64,000 bases of DNA from Paratinospora sagittata (lineage: Eukaryota > Streptophyta > Magnoliopsida > Ranunculales > Menispermaceae), in NCBI GenBank assembly GCA_035771175.1, contig CM069593.1, positions 17,794,908 to 17,858,907 of the forward strand. The letters run 5' to 3'. The notes below the pieces were generated by a model. It was not told the DNA's origin. It worked only from the letters and a program-made list of their open reading frames with translations, and did not search any database. A program made the position numbers and the translations under genes. This document shows, in pieces, positions 47,291 through 60,231 of the stretch (positions are counted from its first letter, which is position 1; each line of letters starts with the position of its first letter).

Positions 47291-49013
47291 GTGCATGCTC
47301 AGCTACGTAACCATGCATGAAGAAGCCACCACCAAATCCATATAGAAAGCCATCGAATAATAATAACGTTTAATAATCAATAATATATATACATGTATGA
47401 AGTAGCTTCACTCATCGGTCATATGGAAGTTTGAAACTTTCAGTTTGATCACCATGCATGATGGATAAAATGTAAGTTTGGTTTTATAAATAAATAAATA
47501 AATATGAGCTATTACATGCTTGTTGGTTAATCTAGTGGCTTATAAATGGCTTCCATGTCCACCCCCGCAGCATCCAGTGGCTCCTAAAGTACGTGAGCGA
47601 GTATATATATTCTTTTTCATGCCATAAAATTGTGATAGCAATTCATGAGCGTTTCTTGGTTTCTAAGGTCAAAATTAGAGAGTAAAAATGTCAGAAATAG
47701 CATGTTTAATACACCTCCAAAAAGTAAAGTATAGCGACAAGGCACGAGTTGACTGATAGCGTGTAAAAAGTTCGGCTACAACGAGGCCGGCGTAGGAGAC
47801 AAAGATTCGCACGACACATAAGGCTGGAATTGGAGGATTTTGACGCATCGAGGATAGCCTTTTATGCGTTCGCGGGAGCATTTCGCCGCGACTCAGAGTC
47901 TCTCACTAACTCAAAACATTAGACAGGCCCACAGGTACACCGTACACACTTTCAATCACACTCTTTTAGTACTGATTTTTAAATTTTATTTTTATTTTTT
48001 AATTAGATGACCTTGAATCACGTAATAACTCACGTCACTATAATGCCCGAAAATCAATTCAAGAATGAAACTCAAAAAATAATTTTTTATTATTTCCAAC
48101 ACCCAAAAAAAAAAAAAAACTATTTGTAAATAAAACCGTAGAAAATTATTGAACAAGATTTACAGTAGCCCTCGGTTCCTCTTTGAAAAAATAGCCCTAA
48201 GTTCCCTTTTTTCTGCTTGACAACTAACTCGATAGAATCAATTGAAACAAAAATTGAGATATTAATGATTACATATCATCTTTCTTGAATCATTATATAT
48301 AACATGATCAAGCAATATATACTTGTCAATATATCAGAATTATGCCAAAATTTGCATTATTGAACCCAATTATGGTTTTGCAGAAAAGACCTCTGGCTTG
48401 TGTGAGGAGATGAAAACTTCTTATAAGTTTTTAACTCAGAAGATCCCGAAGTTGATGTAGAACTAAAATTTGTACTTAAACCCACAATAGATATCACTTT
48501 AAGCATTTATGTTTTTAAATACATGGTAGAAAATGAACTTGACTTGTACCCAAATCAATGCAGCTCAAATAGATACTAAGCTAAAGCAGATTAGGCCACA
48601 GGTGTGGGCTGTGGTAAAAGGGAAGGAGTGTTTACGTAGTAGCCATTTTGTGGCTTCTGCAGGCCTGTCCCAACTAACTAGTTAAGAGTAGGTTTATGAA
48701 GTTGGCTTGTTTTTCATGTTCATACTAATTTACTAGTCCTAGTAGCACAAAGCCCATAATAAACATGGCATGATCAATCAACAAAACAAATAAATATTTT
48801 CATAATAGTGCACAATTTCTACTAATCTCTTTACAACTTCCTTCAGTTGCTGACCAGAAAGCTCCACTGTCTATAGCTTCATTATTCAGAATGTAGCAAG
48901 TTCTCCATGAATAAGGGAAAGGCTGCAAATACAGGTAACAGATAATTCCTAAATGATTTCGCGGTTAAATTTGTAAAGTAATACATCTGAAAGTATATGC
49001 ATACGTACCACCA
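47291..49013. other. convergent 3' region of PRP and LCD1-like genes
   Basis: Contains the two 3' UTRs. A segment at about 47740-47930 is richer in GC than its surroundings but has only a 68-codon minus-strand frame of no known family. Nothing else was seen. Confidence 0.45.
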
Positions 49014-52000
49014 TTACTGACAACCACTCCACCTGGCCCAATCTACAAACTGCATTCCACCATAAATATTATTCGCGAATCGGACACCAACAGTGAATGC
49101 CAATGCAACAGGAGGCAACTGCTTTGCTACTGGTGATGCTTCTACTAGTTGTTCCAGTCCATTTATAATTTGATAACGAGTATTCGAAGAAACACCAAGA
49201 AACACGCCTGAAAGTTGAAATGAAGTAATAAGTAATTAAAAGTTTGAAAAGAGCACAACTTCTCACAAGATGCGCGAGATAATGGAACAATTTGATAACT
49301 AAACAAAAAAAATCTGTAATTTGATGAGGACTGAAACTCTTGATTTGAATAGTTAATGACAGAAAGTCAGCTTAAATAATGCCAAAAGGTGAACTGAAAC
49401 TAATTGCCTCCACATTTAACTACTGGAATCTCCAGGTAGATCAATCAATGAATCCAACTAGAACACCATTGCTTACAGCACGGACAAGGTCAGATAATGC
49501 CATACAAAATTGTCACCAAGAGTTAAGTACTCCCCGCCTACTGACCAATAAATCATTGATCCCTAATATGATTAAGCAACATCTCTATTGAAGTATCCAT
49601 TGGCCAAACATACAAGTTCTACTGTTTAAATTCACAAAATCTCTTTTTCATTTTCCTGTTCTTTTTCTCTACCGGCCGAGATGTAACTTTAAAAAAACCA
49701 GATCCAATACCAAACTTAATAATATTATAAGATATGAAAAAAGCCATGTCAATGAATTACTGTTATTTTATGAAAATGTATGTTTTACAATGCTACCAAC
49801 ACAACTTAGTTGTGGAATAGATTGATGAGCAACTTGGGAAGAAAAAGTTAAAACGAGAAGCATGCAATAAGTAATGGCACAAATAACCTCTTTGAGTACT
49901 TGGAAACTGTTGAAATTTTAAAGAAGCATATAGTATGATCAAAAGCTTCTATATTTCACTATAACAGAATAAATATGAATTATTTATTTAAGAAATCTGA
50001 AATTGCTAATACAGAACACAGCTAATATCCAATACTATGAAAATTCTAACTTTATAATTCTACATTTTTGTCAAATATGTCAATTAAACAAGCAAATATT
50101 AAGATTAGACGAGTAGTAAAACATTAAAAGAAGAAATTATATATAAACATGTTCTGAAGATAATAGGAGTAACCCAAATTAGAAATCAAAAGCATGAAAA
50201 CTGATTGTAGTGGCTTAGATACATACAACAAGAACCATAACATACACTAGTTAAGAAAAATAGTAACATTAACTATTGATTTAATTATTTAAACATAAGC
50301 ATAATAGTATCATTCCTGAAATCTTTATCATCCAAGACGGAAGGCAACTTTTTTTTTCACCTTTGTTCTTTTCAAATGGCTATTTAAGAGTAACCTATCT
50401 CTAAAGCTAGCAAGTAGATTGGTACAACATCAAATCAGAAACTTAGGTCAAGTCCTGATTCATAGTTGATTGTATAACAAGTTGATCAAGTAACAATAAC
50501 ACTGTCAAAACAGAAATACATACCCCAGAGAGCTGCACTTTTCAAAAGAGGTGGGACAGGTATGTCTTCATCTGATTTCTTTATGCTCCTGATTATATGA
50601 AAAGAAAACATAATTAGGACATCACACCATAAAAAAGAAAAGCAAATAAGAAAGTGGGCCCTAGAATCAGTCTTGGTTAATAGAGATGCTCGTGAATAGC
50701 CAAAAAATTTGGTCATTTGACTTCTATTAAATAAACTAGAAGAAAACAAGAAGAAGAATAGCAAGAAATACAAGTGAAAGATTACCATAGTCATAATGAT
50801 GGTAATAGTTAATAGAGTAGCTCATGTTTAGAGAGAAAAGTCTTTTAGTTTTTATTAGTGAAACAGCCTAAATAAGGTAGCACTATGACACCCACCATGA
50901 ATCATCCCATTTCAAGCAATAAATGAAAATTTGAGGCAAGTAAAGTACTTTTCAAATGTGTTTTTGATAAACTACCACACAGGGAAAGGCATATGTGGAG
51001 CATAAGATGCAGTTTGGAATACACATGACAAGCCAAAAGCACAAAATTAGGATCTCATTTTATGGAAACATTTTCAACTATTCAGCTAAACCTAGTCTGG
51101 AAGCAAAGATTCCAAATATATGTTCCCATTTTGATCAATAAAAGGTTATAATGGGAATAACAACAACACACGCTAAAGAGGTTGAAGAGACCAATAAGAT
51201 TGAACAAAATACATATACTAAAAGATTAAACATGAGCATCTACTCATCATTCAAAAAGTAAATAGATCATATAGAAAACTCCACAGTTTCCTACACGCTT
51301 CTAATCCAAAGTAAGACGCATGGGTTTCTATCATTCAGAGAAGCCCCTATATCCAAGGCTACATTGCTTGTAAGAAAGGGAATGTTGGCCAAATCTGCAT
51401 CTATGTGCAGATTAAGGCTTTATACAATGTTGGCAACTATTTTGATTTTAAAAGCAGCAGCATTCAGTGGTTGGGTGCAAGTGCACCCTACCCTGAAGGT
51501 CTCAAGTTTGAAACACCTCTCACCACTTGTTGGCCAACGGCGTCTTTGAGTGTTTGTGGCCGTGCTCCAGAGGGATTAGGAGAGACATAAGTCCCCAATA
51601 CCCGCTAACCCAAAAAAAAAAAAAAAAGCTGCAGCTAATTCAATGTATGCTGGTCTCACTGAATTACTGGTGGGTAATATCTTCAGCTAAAGATGGTGAA
51701 GTCCAGCTTCCTCACAAGGGAGTTTTATCTAATTGAATAGGATTTATTGCACATGTAAATTTCAGCCTTGGTTGTTACAGTTCATGAATACACACACATA
51801 TACCCTGCCAATACTACTATCTAAAGGAAACAGAACATAGCTAGTCAACCACCCTCCAATCCAACAATCTATGCTGAATGCTAATAGTATTATAGAACTA
51901 GTAGCATCTGGGCAATGATGAAAAGATAAGCAACCATCTCTTAAATTCTGTAGAAGGTCATTACACGAATGATAACAAGACTTCCTACCAAACCATCAAT

Positions 52001-54592
52001 ACTGCAAAATTTAAGAACATTTCCAATGCCGCATGAAAAATCAATGCGGGTCCATTTGACCTATACAAAAATGTAACATACTTCATCTTGAGGTCACTCA
52101 CAGTTCCACTATGACCTGATAAATAGCCAAGATGGGTGGAAAGAGGGAACAACACATCCCCCTTTCTTTACTCCCATCAGTTCTCCATTTGCATTGTGAT
52201 GTAAAATGTATCATAATTCCCCTTTGGGGCCACTCCCAGGGTCCACTAAGCCTGATAATTACCCAATACGTGCAGGATGAGGGACCAGCACATCCCTCCC
52301 TAAGAAGCAGCTAACTAAAACCCATCAGGAACACGGTTCAATAATTCAATTACGCAACATATTCAATGCACTATATAAAAAGGAAGAAAAAAATTAAGTA
52401 AAATGGTTAAAAGAGAAAAAGTAAAGAGCATGGTGAGAGCAATCTGTACCTTTTGGCAGTCATAATTAGATTTGCAAGTCCTTGTCCAATAAGACCACAG
52501 AAAAAACCAACTGATCCATACAACACGCCCTGGGATTCATCATGCACAAGTCAATTATACTGTACAATATATATATATATGAATTGGGTATTTACAATTT
52601 TTACACATCAAAAGGGCAAAAAAAACCTCAAACACAACATTTTTTTCCAGGTATGAAAAAGAAGAGAAAAAAAATACATAGTTGTATCATGTAAGTCAAA
52701 ACTAACCTACTGCTAACATCTGAAATAAAAGCGTTGTCACTCAAGACTTGTGTCCCAGAAGGTCACGACATTTTATTGTATCCAACATGTTAAAAGGTAA
52801 ATATGTAAATATGTCACCTTATAGAAGTATGTAGCAATCCGTTGCTGTAGCGAAAACCTACATCCTGGCCTTTCAGCTTCAAAAACACTGCATAAAAAAA
52901 TATTCAAATAATTGAAAGTTTTGATGGAATTATTATAATTTAGACTGGAATAACAGGAGCATATGTCCAAGCATGTAATAATTGACTGTGACAGAATAAA
53001 CACAAAAATTATGCAAAGAAACTGAGTATAATTCCCAGCTAGGACTACCTGCTAGGCAGCTTTTACAATTGTACATTAATCCTTTTGGCATGAAATACTA
53101 ACCTGCTAGGCAGAGCTCCATAACCACGCTGCATACGTCCAAGTAATCCTTTTGATGTAGATGGTTGTCCAATTCGAACGTAGGGTGCTAATAGACCAAC
53201 TAAAGCAATGTTAACAACCACTCCAACTAAAAGATCAGCGACATACAACTCAAATTCCGCCCAAAAGTCCTCTCCTCTCTTTTGGACTTCAGCAAAGGTT
53301 GCACAACAAGAATCAATGACAATCTGCAACATGTCAAAAGGTGGTGTGAGATTTTATGACGAAGACAAATATTATCAGGCCTGTGAAAAAGGTACCCGAA
53401 ACAAAAAAAAAAACAAAAAAAAGTGAAGATAATGTTCAATGCCTAGAAGATTACACAAACATTTTACAGACATAGAATCAACCAACCGGGCACCTTTTTT
53501 AGGCAAGAATCATCTACACAAAATAGTCTTACTGGTATGTTGAATGGAAGAACCCAGTAGAACTTTCTAGTCACACAGTTCTGAGTTCTAATACCAACAA
53601 GGATTAATACACATTTCTATCTGCAGCAATTCTTTCGAAAGAGGCCCTAGTGAGAAGTAATAGACATGTACACTGTTAATTAACAGCGTCACAAGGCCAA
53701 AACATAACTAAGGCACTTGGCAGTAATCATAATACTAGGAAAAGAAAAGATTAAAAAAAAGAAAAAAGAACAAACCTCCGTTCCAACTTTAAAGAGGAAA
53801 GCAGGATCAGCAAGCATTCGGTTGCGGAGCAAAGAGCACGACCTCATCATAAAGCCTAAAGGCCAGGCCGACCCCTACAGTCGGATTCCAAAAATGAAAA
53901 ATCAAGAAAAAAAAAAAACACAAATAAAAGAATTGCAGAAACAAAATTGCCAGTTCGACTATTCTTCAGTTACCAAGTACTCTCACCTGCAAATCCAAAT
54001 ATCTATCAAGAAGAACTTTGCGGATTCCACTAGCCTTAGCAGCCTCTATCATATCTGAAGGAAGACTAGCTCCCCTCGCTTCAGCCTCTTTCATCACCTC
54101 CTCAAACTTCAATAATGGCCCAAACTCCTCTTCTTCTTTCCCCTCCCCTTCGTGATCACCACCACCATCACCTCCTCCTCCTCCAGATGGGAACTTTCCA
54201 TTACCATCACTCCCATCAAAAGAACCACCACCACCATCACCACTGTCAATTTCTGGACTGGAACTCGTCTCAAAAGTCCTAGCATCCCCAGCTTCTTGCT
54301 TAACAACGACCGCCGGTTCACCTGATTCTACTCCGGTCTGCTGCTGCTCCAACACGTTATTGACCCCAAAACTCTGTTCTTGACACCGCACAATATGACT
54401 ACTTCTCTTATAACAGGAAGAGACTCGCAAACCCGCTAATCTCACAAAACCCCTGAATTCGATCTTATGGCTCTTCGGAGATCCCAACGCCCTAGCTTCG
54501 TCCATAAGATTTCCTCTCCATAGCCTCCTCGAATCGACCTCACTCAACAAGTTACTAAATTTATTTAACCCAATGCTCGAAGAAGCAGCCAT
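49014..54592 (-). CDS. LCD1/RETICULATA-related plastid protein (DUF3411)
   Basis: A chloroplast-envelope-type membrane protein; LCD1 mutants have fewer mesophyll cells and reticulate leaves, and the biochemical role is unknown. Seven exons: 54592-53987, 53874-53776, 53323-53103, 52887-52818, 52529-52450, 50588-50524, 49207-49014; 444 aa. The first ~65 residues are Ser/Arg-rich like a transit peptide; then comes a Gly/Asp/Glu-rich linker (about 110-155) and the DUF3411 core: FEEVMKEAEARGASLPSDM, WPLGFMMRSCSLLRNRMLADPAFLFK, IVIDSCCATFAEVQKRGEDF, and hydrophobic segments at about 262-283, 333-355 and in the last 40 residues (PPVALAFTVGVRFANNIYGG). An in-frame ATG 8 codons upstream (54616) is an alternative start. 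Introns 5 (1.9 kb) and 6 (1.3 kb) are long; intron 5 holds a SINE. Likely counterpart At2g37860. Confidence 0.93.
51467..51627 (+). mobile_element. tRNA-derived SINE in LCD1-like intron 5
   Basis: About 160 bp starting GTGGTTGGGTGCAAGTGCAC, with a B-box-like GGTCTCAAGTTTGAAAC and a 16-A tail. AAAGCAGCAGCATTCA (51451-51466) and AAAGCTGCAGCTAATTCA (51625-51642) form a diverged duplication. It lies opposite to the direction of the host gene. Confidence 0.7.
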
Positions 54593-56835
54593 CTCCGTCT
54601 CTCCCACTCCAAACACTCGAAAAGTCGACTAATAATAAGTTTTATTTTTTTTATTTTTTGTTCAGAAACAATAAACCCTAGTTCACTAACTGTCGCAATC
54701 GAATCAAAGCTAGCTACGTCTTAAAACTAATTTGAGTCAAAACAAGAATCCAGAACTTCAAACTCGTTAGAATGATTAAGGAACCAAAAAAATAAAAATC
54801 TAGATTTCTTAAGCTAAGAGAAGCAACCAATCTCTTCAAGAGAGACTTCTTGAGCCAGCTGCTGCTGTTTCGTCACTGAAATTCAAGATTTCAGAACTCA
54901 GATTAACGAGCGAGAAAAGCTGTAAATCAAGTCAGAAAGATTCAAAAGAAAAGTTTTGTCTACACGATTCACAGAAGTTCTCGGGAGGGCATTTACGAGT
55001 TTATGCCAACGATGCGGAGAAACGGCGAAGGAGCAGAGTGAAAGATAGCTGAGTCGTCCGGTCTCTGCTTCTCTTCTTTAAATCGTCGTGTTTGGCTGCG
55101 TTTTATATATTCAGCCGTTTGCGAATCAACGTTTCCGCATCGCCACCCATGTACGTGTAGGGTTCCGCAAACGCACGCACGAAGCAAAAATGGTCTGTTC
55201 TAATAAGTTTGGATATAACCCTGTTCTTTCTTTACATTTTTAACGCGTAGCCGAGATCACCTGGGATTTGGGTCATCTTCAAACGTGGCGGAAACGTAGC
55301 TGGGGTGTCAGATTTGAAACTCACTCTCTGCAGTAGCCGGTTGACTCTATTCATCGAATATGGTCGTGAAAATGGCCAGCTCGATTGTGCGAATCATGCC
55401 TTTTTCATCCGTACAAGTTTCTTTCCAAACGGAGTTGTGAAAATTAAATTAAATTTTAGTTAATATTACAAGGCGCATACTTTTTTTACATATATTTTTT
55501 ATATTATAAATAAAAGTAATTAAATTATCTTAAATTATACAATATTTCGTATCACGCATTGATGTCAAAAATTTTGTGTGTCAAAAAACATGTCAACTAA
55601 TCATTTTTCTTAAATTTTATACATTTTTACTTATTTATTTTGGTAGAATTGTAAGAGTTACAGACTATTTGTTTAGTTACAATAATCATATATGCGATTA
55701 TAGAATTCTAATCAGTAGAAAAAGAAAGCACAATATGATATTAAATATTTTAACCTTAATAATAAACGTAAATAGAGATTTTTTTTTCTTTTCTTTGAAA
55801 GAGTGAATAAAAAGTTATCGAAATAAGAATTAGTTACATGAAATTTTTTGATAAGAAATGACAAATAAAAAGCAGAGAAAATTATAGTAAGACTAAGAAA
55901 CACTTGTTGGCAAAGCGATTGACACTTTAATTTCTAAATGGTGACAGTGGGGCAAAACTTTTATTTTTATTTTTTGGGAGAAAAAGGGACGGCAATTTCT
56001 TTCTATTTCATCGGCCTTTTTTATTTTATTTAGTTATTGTTTCTTCAACTTAAAAAATAAATTAGTTCATTGTGCATTCAAGCTACTAAAAACAATATAT
56101 TACCACTGAATTCAAAAAAGGAGGAAAAAAAATCTAAAGCCAGTATTTTCAAATTTTTCAAAATGTGTTATATTACATTATGACCAAGAGAATTTTTTTT
56201 TTAAAATATTTTTTTAAAAACATTTTTAGAAAAAACATTTTTTAAAAAAATTAATCTCTTTTAATTTTTTATAAAAATATTTTTTTATCACATTTTCGTT
56301 AAAAATAAGTATTTTAAAATATTTAAAAAAAATATTTTTAGTGTAAAAATACATTTTAAAAAAACTCTTCCAACCTGAGTTAAGAGCAGCTAGCGGCTTT
56401 AGAAAGCAACGATAAAAAATATATATATATATTTTAAAAGTACCCACTTTCTTTTTCTGACTTCTGCCGGCACTCGAAAAAAAAAAAAAAAGAATAAAAA
56501 AAGAAGAAGAAGCGAGGTTTATTTTTAACCTAATAATCGCGATTCGAAACTGATTCGTCCGCGACGATCCGATCCTTTCGTTTCTTTTATTGTACGTCCC
56601 GTTTCATGATCCAGACGACTACGCGCGGAGCAGTCACAGTTTCTCCCTTTCTCATTATTCAGAAGTTCACAGAGATCAGAGCAAGCCCAGCAGAGCTGTG
56701 ATCTCTGTCAATCTTAAAGACCTAGGTGTTTTGCTCCGCTTCGAATTCTCTAACCGTTTTCGCTAAGCCAAAAAGGAAAGAAAGAAAGAAAGAAAACCTT
56801 GGAGGAGTCGAGAGGAATAAGAGCAAGTGAAGAAG
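54593..56835. other. divergent promoter region of LCD1-like and NRPB7 genes
   Basis: The left part (to about 55400) contains the leader and promoter of the LCD1-like gene, the right part (from about 56500) the promoter and leader of NRPB7, including GAAA-type repeats at 56774-56800. Between them is very AT-rich DNA without a supported gene. Confidence 0.5.
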
Positions 56836-59800
56836 ATGTTCTTCCACATAGAGTTGGAACGAAACATGCAATTGCATCCTCGCCACTTCGGCCCTCATCT
56901 GCGTGACAAGCTCGTCGCTAAGCTCATGAAAGACGTCGAGGGCACTTGCAGGTTCTTCCCTTCTTCACCCCCCTCTTTTAGATCCTAATTTCATGGACTC
57001 GGATTAAAAGGTTTATTATTATTACAATTTTCTTATTGAAATTGAAGTGGACGGCATGGATTTGTGGTGGCGATTACGGGTGTGGATAGCATTGGGAAAG
57101 GGCTAATTAGGGATGGCACAGGGTTCGTGACGTTCCCCGTTAAGTACCAATGCGTGGTTTTCCGGCCTTTCAAAGGGGAGATTTTAGAAGCTGTGGTTTC
57201 CATGGTCAATAAGGTTAAATGTTCTCCAAAATTTTTTATTTTTTATTTTTTTATTTGAGTTTGATTTGATAATGGTGGGAATTTCTGTAATACTTGCAGA
57301 TGGGGTTTTTCGCTGAAGCTGGACCTGTTCAGATATTTGTATCAAACCATGTGAGTTCTATTGCTGCAGTTTTCCCCTTTTTGTGTTTGAAGAAATAGAA
57401 ACTAGATGGATGACCTTTGTTGTTAGAGAAGAGAACTAGGGATTTGGGGTGAAATTTATAAAAGAAGGGTTTTTTAAGATAATAGAAATTTGAGAAAGAT
57501 TATAGGTAAATTTGGGCCGGCATCATCCTTCGTACTGTAGTTTAAACGGAAAAGAGTAGAAGATGGTCATATTTGATTCATTTTTTTTCACAATTTGCAA
57601 TCTAAAGATTACCTATCACTTAATTAGGGCCGGTCCTGACTATTTGGGGGTCAGGGCGAAGTACATAAAATGGACCTTTTTTTTTAATATAAATATACAT
57701 TACAAAGACAGTTTTATAAATAATCTAGTAGTGAGATTGTCATCGCCAAATTTCTTTTTCGAAATCAAAGTTCTCTCTCACTTTAAGGTTTTAGATTGTG
57801 ATAATATTTTAGGCGTGAACAATAAATAAAAAAATGATTTAATAATTTTTTTTCAAATGAGTTAAAAATGATATTAAAAATAAATATAAAAAATTATATA
57901 TATACACACAAATTGGTTTACAAACTCATATGACAAACCCATGGAATGCACAGGCTCATATAAATTAGTTATTAATAATAAATAAAATATTTTAATATTA
58001 TCTATACCAAAATAAGATTTAAATTTTATAGGTACATTAGTTTTTTTTTCAAAAATACTTTTTATACCATAAATTTAAATAATATTAAATATTTTATATT
58101 AAATAACTTGTTTTTAAACCTTGATATTAAAAATTTATTAATATAATTTAACAAAATCTATTAAATTATTCATATACAATATAATTATGACATAATAAAT
58201 TAAGCAACTTGTAGTAAACTATATAATAATAAATATATTATAAAAATATAATAATTAGTTTACAATATTGTAACAGAATAGAAGTCCAGAAAATTTCCAA
58301 AAAAAAAAGTCCCAGGAAATAAGAAATTTATGTTTGTCAGAATCTTGAAAAACATAGCACGTAAAACAGTTAATAAATAGTCAGAGAATTTATGGAGTAG
58401 TCACTTTTTAAATTATGAATTGAAACGTGTTGAGCTGTGGTGAGTTTATCAACATTATAATAATAACGTATAATATATTTTAGTGCATAATCGGAGGTCG
58501 GGGTGGTCGCCCTCTGGGCTGGGCCTGCACTTAATGCTAAGCACTGATGAATTGTTCTCTGTCATTGTTGTAATACTTCTATCATTGTGTTTTTTTAGCT
58601 AATACCCGATGATATGGAGTTCCAATCTGGAGATGTGCCAAACTATACAACCTCAGATGGGTCGGTAGGTCTTGATATGAAAAAATATTTCAATTGCAAT
58701 ATGGTTCTTTTTTTTTTTTCCTGTGAGTTTTTTTTTTTTCATAAGAACTGTGAGTTTGATGTTGATATCAATATTTGCACTGATTGTAGGTTAAGATCCA
58801 AAAGGAAAGTGAAGTGCGGTTAAAGATTATTGGAACTCGTGTAGATGCTACAGAAATTGTATGTCCTCTTATTTTTCTTCTTGCCTTTCAAACTCAATAT
58901 CGCTTCTTTATTCTATTTCCATCAAAGAAATGTGTTTATTATAATGATCAAAGTGGGAAAAAAATAACTATCAAAATGCGATTGTAGTGCACCTCTCTTG
59001 TGTTGCAAACTGACGGTGGCCCAAAAATGCCACAATTTGTCATGTCTAAACTTCGCTGTGAATGGGCATCTGTTTAGCTTCTAAAACCTTGAGCTTCAGC
59101 TACTATCACAAATTAAGTTTAGGGTTTAGCCACTATCACAAATTAGCATGGCTGTGTTTTAATTTTGGAGTGAAAATCCCCCTGATGCATGTAATTTTTG
59201 GTCTACATCTTGACCCTTAAGCAGTAAATTCGGGAGTATGTCTTCTTCTCCTTCTTCTCCTTCTCCTTCCTCATCTTGTCTGGGTTAGTTTCTTAGTTTG
59301 TACTGGAGCTTGTATAAAAACATGCAAACTGGAGTGTTTGGCTGAGTCTGAAAATAGAGTGAGCATAGCATTGCACCTGTTGATTTCTATTAGTTGAATT
59401 TAATTCTCATGTCCCATGGACGTAAGTGAGCAAACCATGAGTAATTTGTTTGCTTTTGGCTGATTTTGTTCTTGCCTGTGATTGTCTGTATGAGTCTGTA
59501 ATTTTGTTGTGGGTTTTACATAACAGTATGAATCTTACGAATTATAATATAATAGATTGAGGAACCACAATTATTTAGTTTAGTCTATAATGGCTTGTAT
59601 TTTAGCACTCAGTCCTCTAAACTCCCCTCTTGGCAAAATAGAGCCTTGTTAATGTACAACCCTTGTGGTATTTGAACATGCTTCTTGTGAAACTGTGTTA
59701 TCCTGCATATGGTTAATTTATACAACTCAACTAACCCTTTTCCCAACTAGATGGAGTTGGCTACATGAATTCACTTCCTCTACTCCAATCTATCAAGTGC

Positions 59801-60231
59801 GAAATTGATATCTAAATTACAAATAGTTATATATACAACTCAACTTAACCAAGCCTTCTCCCAACCATAAGGTTGGCTACATGAATCTGCTTTCGCTACT
59901 CTGCTCTATAAATTACTAGTTATATACTTATATCTTTCTTAATTATTTTTGTAAATGTTATTCTAGGTCTTCCTCTACTTCTATTATTAGCACAGTTGAT
60001 AACAGGTCAATCTTCCTAACTGAAAAATCTAGCGGTCTTTCTTGCATGTGCCCAAACCTCCTTAATCGGTTTTCTCTCTCTATTTATCTTCAATTAGGGC
60101 TACCGAAATTCTAAAATTGGAGGAATTTTATGTCTTTCATTTGAGATTTTGGTTTTTCTTTGCAGTTTTGCATTGGCACCATTAAAGATGATTTCCTGGG
60201 TGTCATCAATGATCCTGGTGCAACCTCTTAG
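56836..60231 (+). CDS. NRPB7: RNA polymerase II subunit RPB7
   Basis: RPB7 forms, with RPB4, the stalk of RNA polymerase II near the RNA exit. Six exons: 56836-56951, 57048-57213, 57300-57350, 58599-58664, 58790-58858, 60166-60231, giving 177 aa, the normal length. It begins MFFHIELERNMQLHPRHFGP and has the N-terminal tip domain with GTCSGRHGFVVAI and GTGFVTFPVKYQCVVFRPFKGE. The C-terminal OB domain includes MGFFAEAGPVQIFVSNHLIP, the loop FQSGDVPNYTTSDG, then RLKIIGTRVDATEI and GTIKDDFLGVINDPG. The typical FxP..Y..C.....F.GE pattern fits Pol II RPB7 rather than the Pol IV/V paralogues. Intron 3 (1.2 kb) contains a hAT-like insertion at 57625-58527. The start ATG follows a purine-rich leader. 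Confidence 0.95.
57625..58527. mobile_element. non-autonomous hAT element (903 bp) in NRPB7 intron 3
   Basis: Perfect 8-bp duplications CACTTAAT (57617-57624 and 58528-58535) flank the element. Its ends TAGGGCCGGTCC (left) and CAGGCCCAGCCC (reverse complement of the right end) resemble the termini of plant hAT elements. The interior is very AT-rich and has no transposase. Confidence 0.88.
59731..59925. repeat. two copies of a dispersed repeat in NRPB7 intron 5
   Basis: Segments near 59731-59815 and 59838-59925 share the order AACTCAACT, CCTT..TCCCAAC, GGTTGGCTACATGAAT, CTACTC. A related copy lies in carrier intron 3 (about 20958-21040). The wording resembles a sequence common in plant genomes, perhaps a SINE part, but I could not fix the ends. 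Confidence 0.55.
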
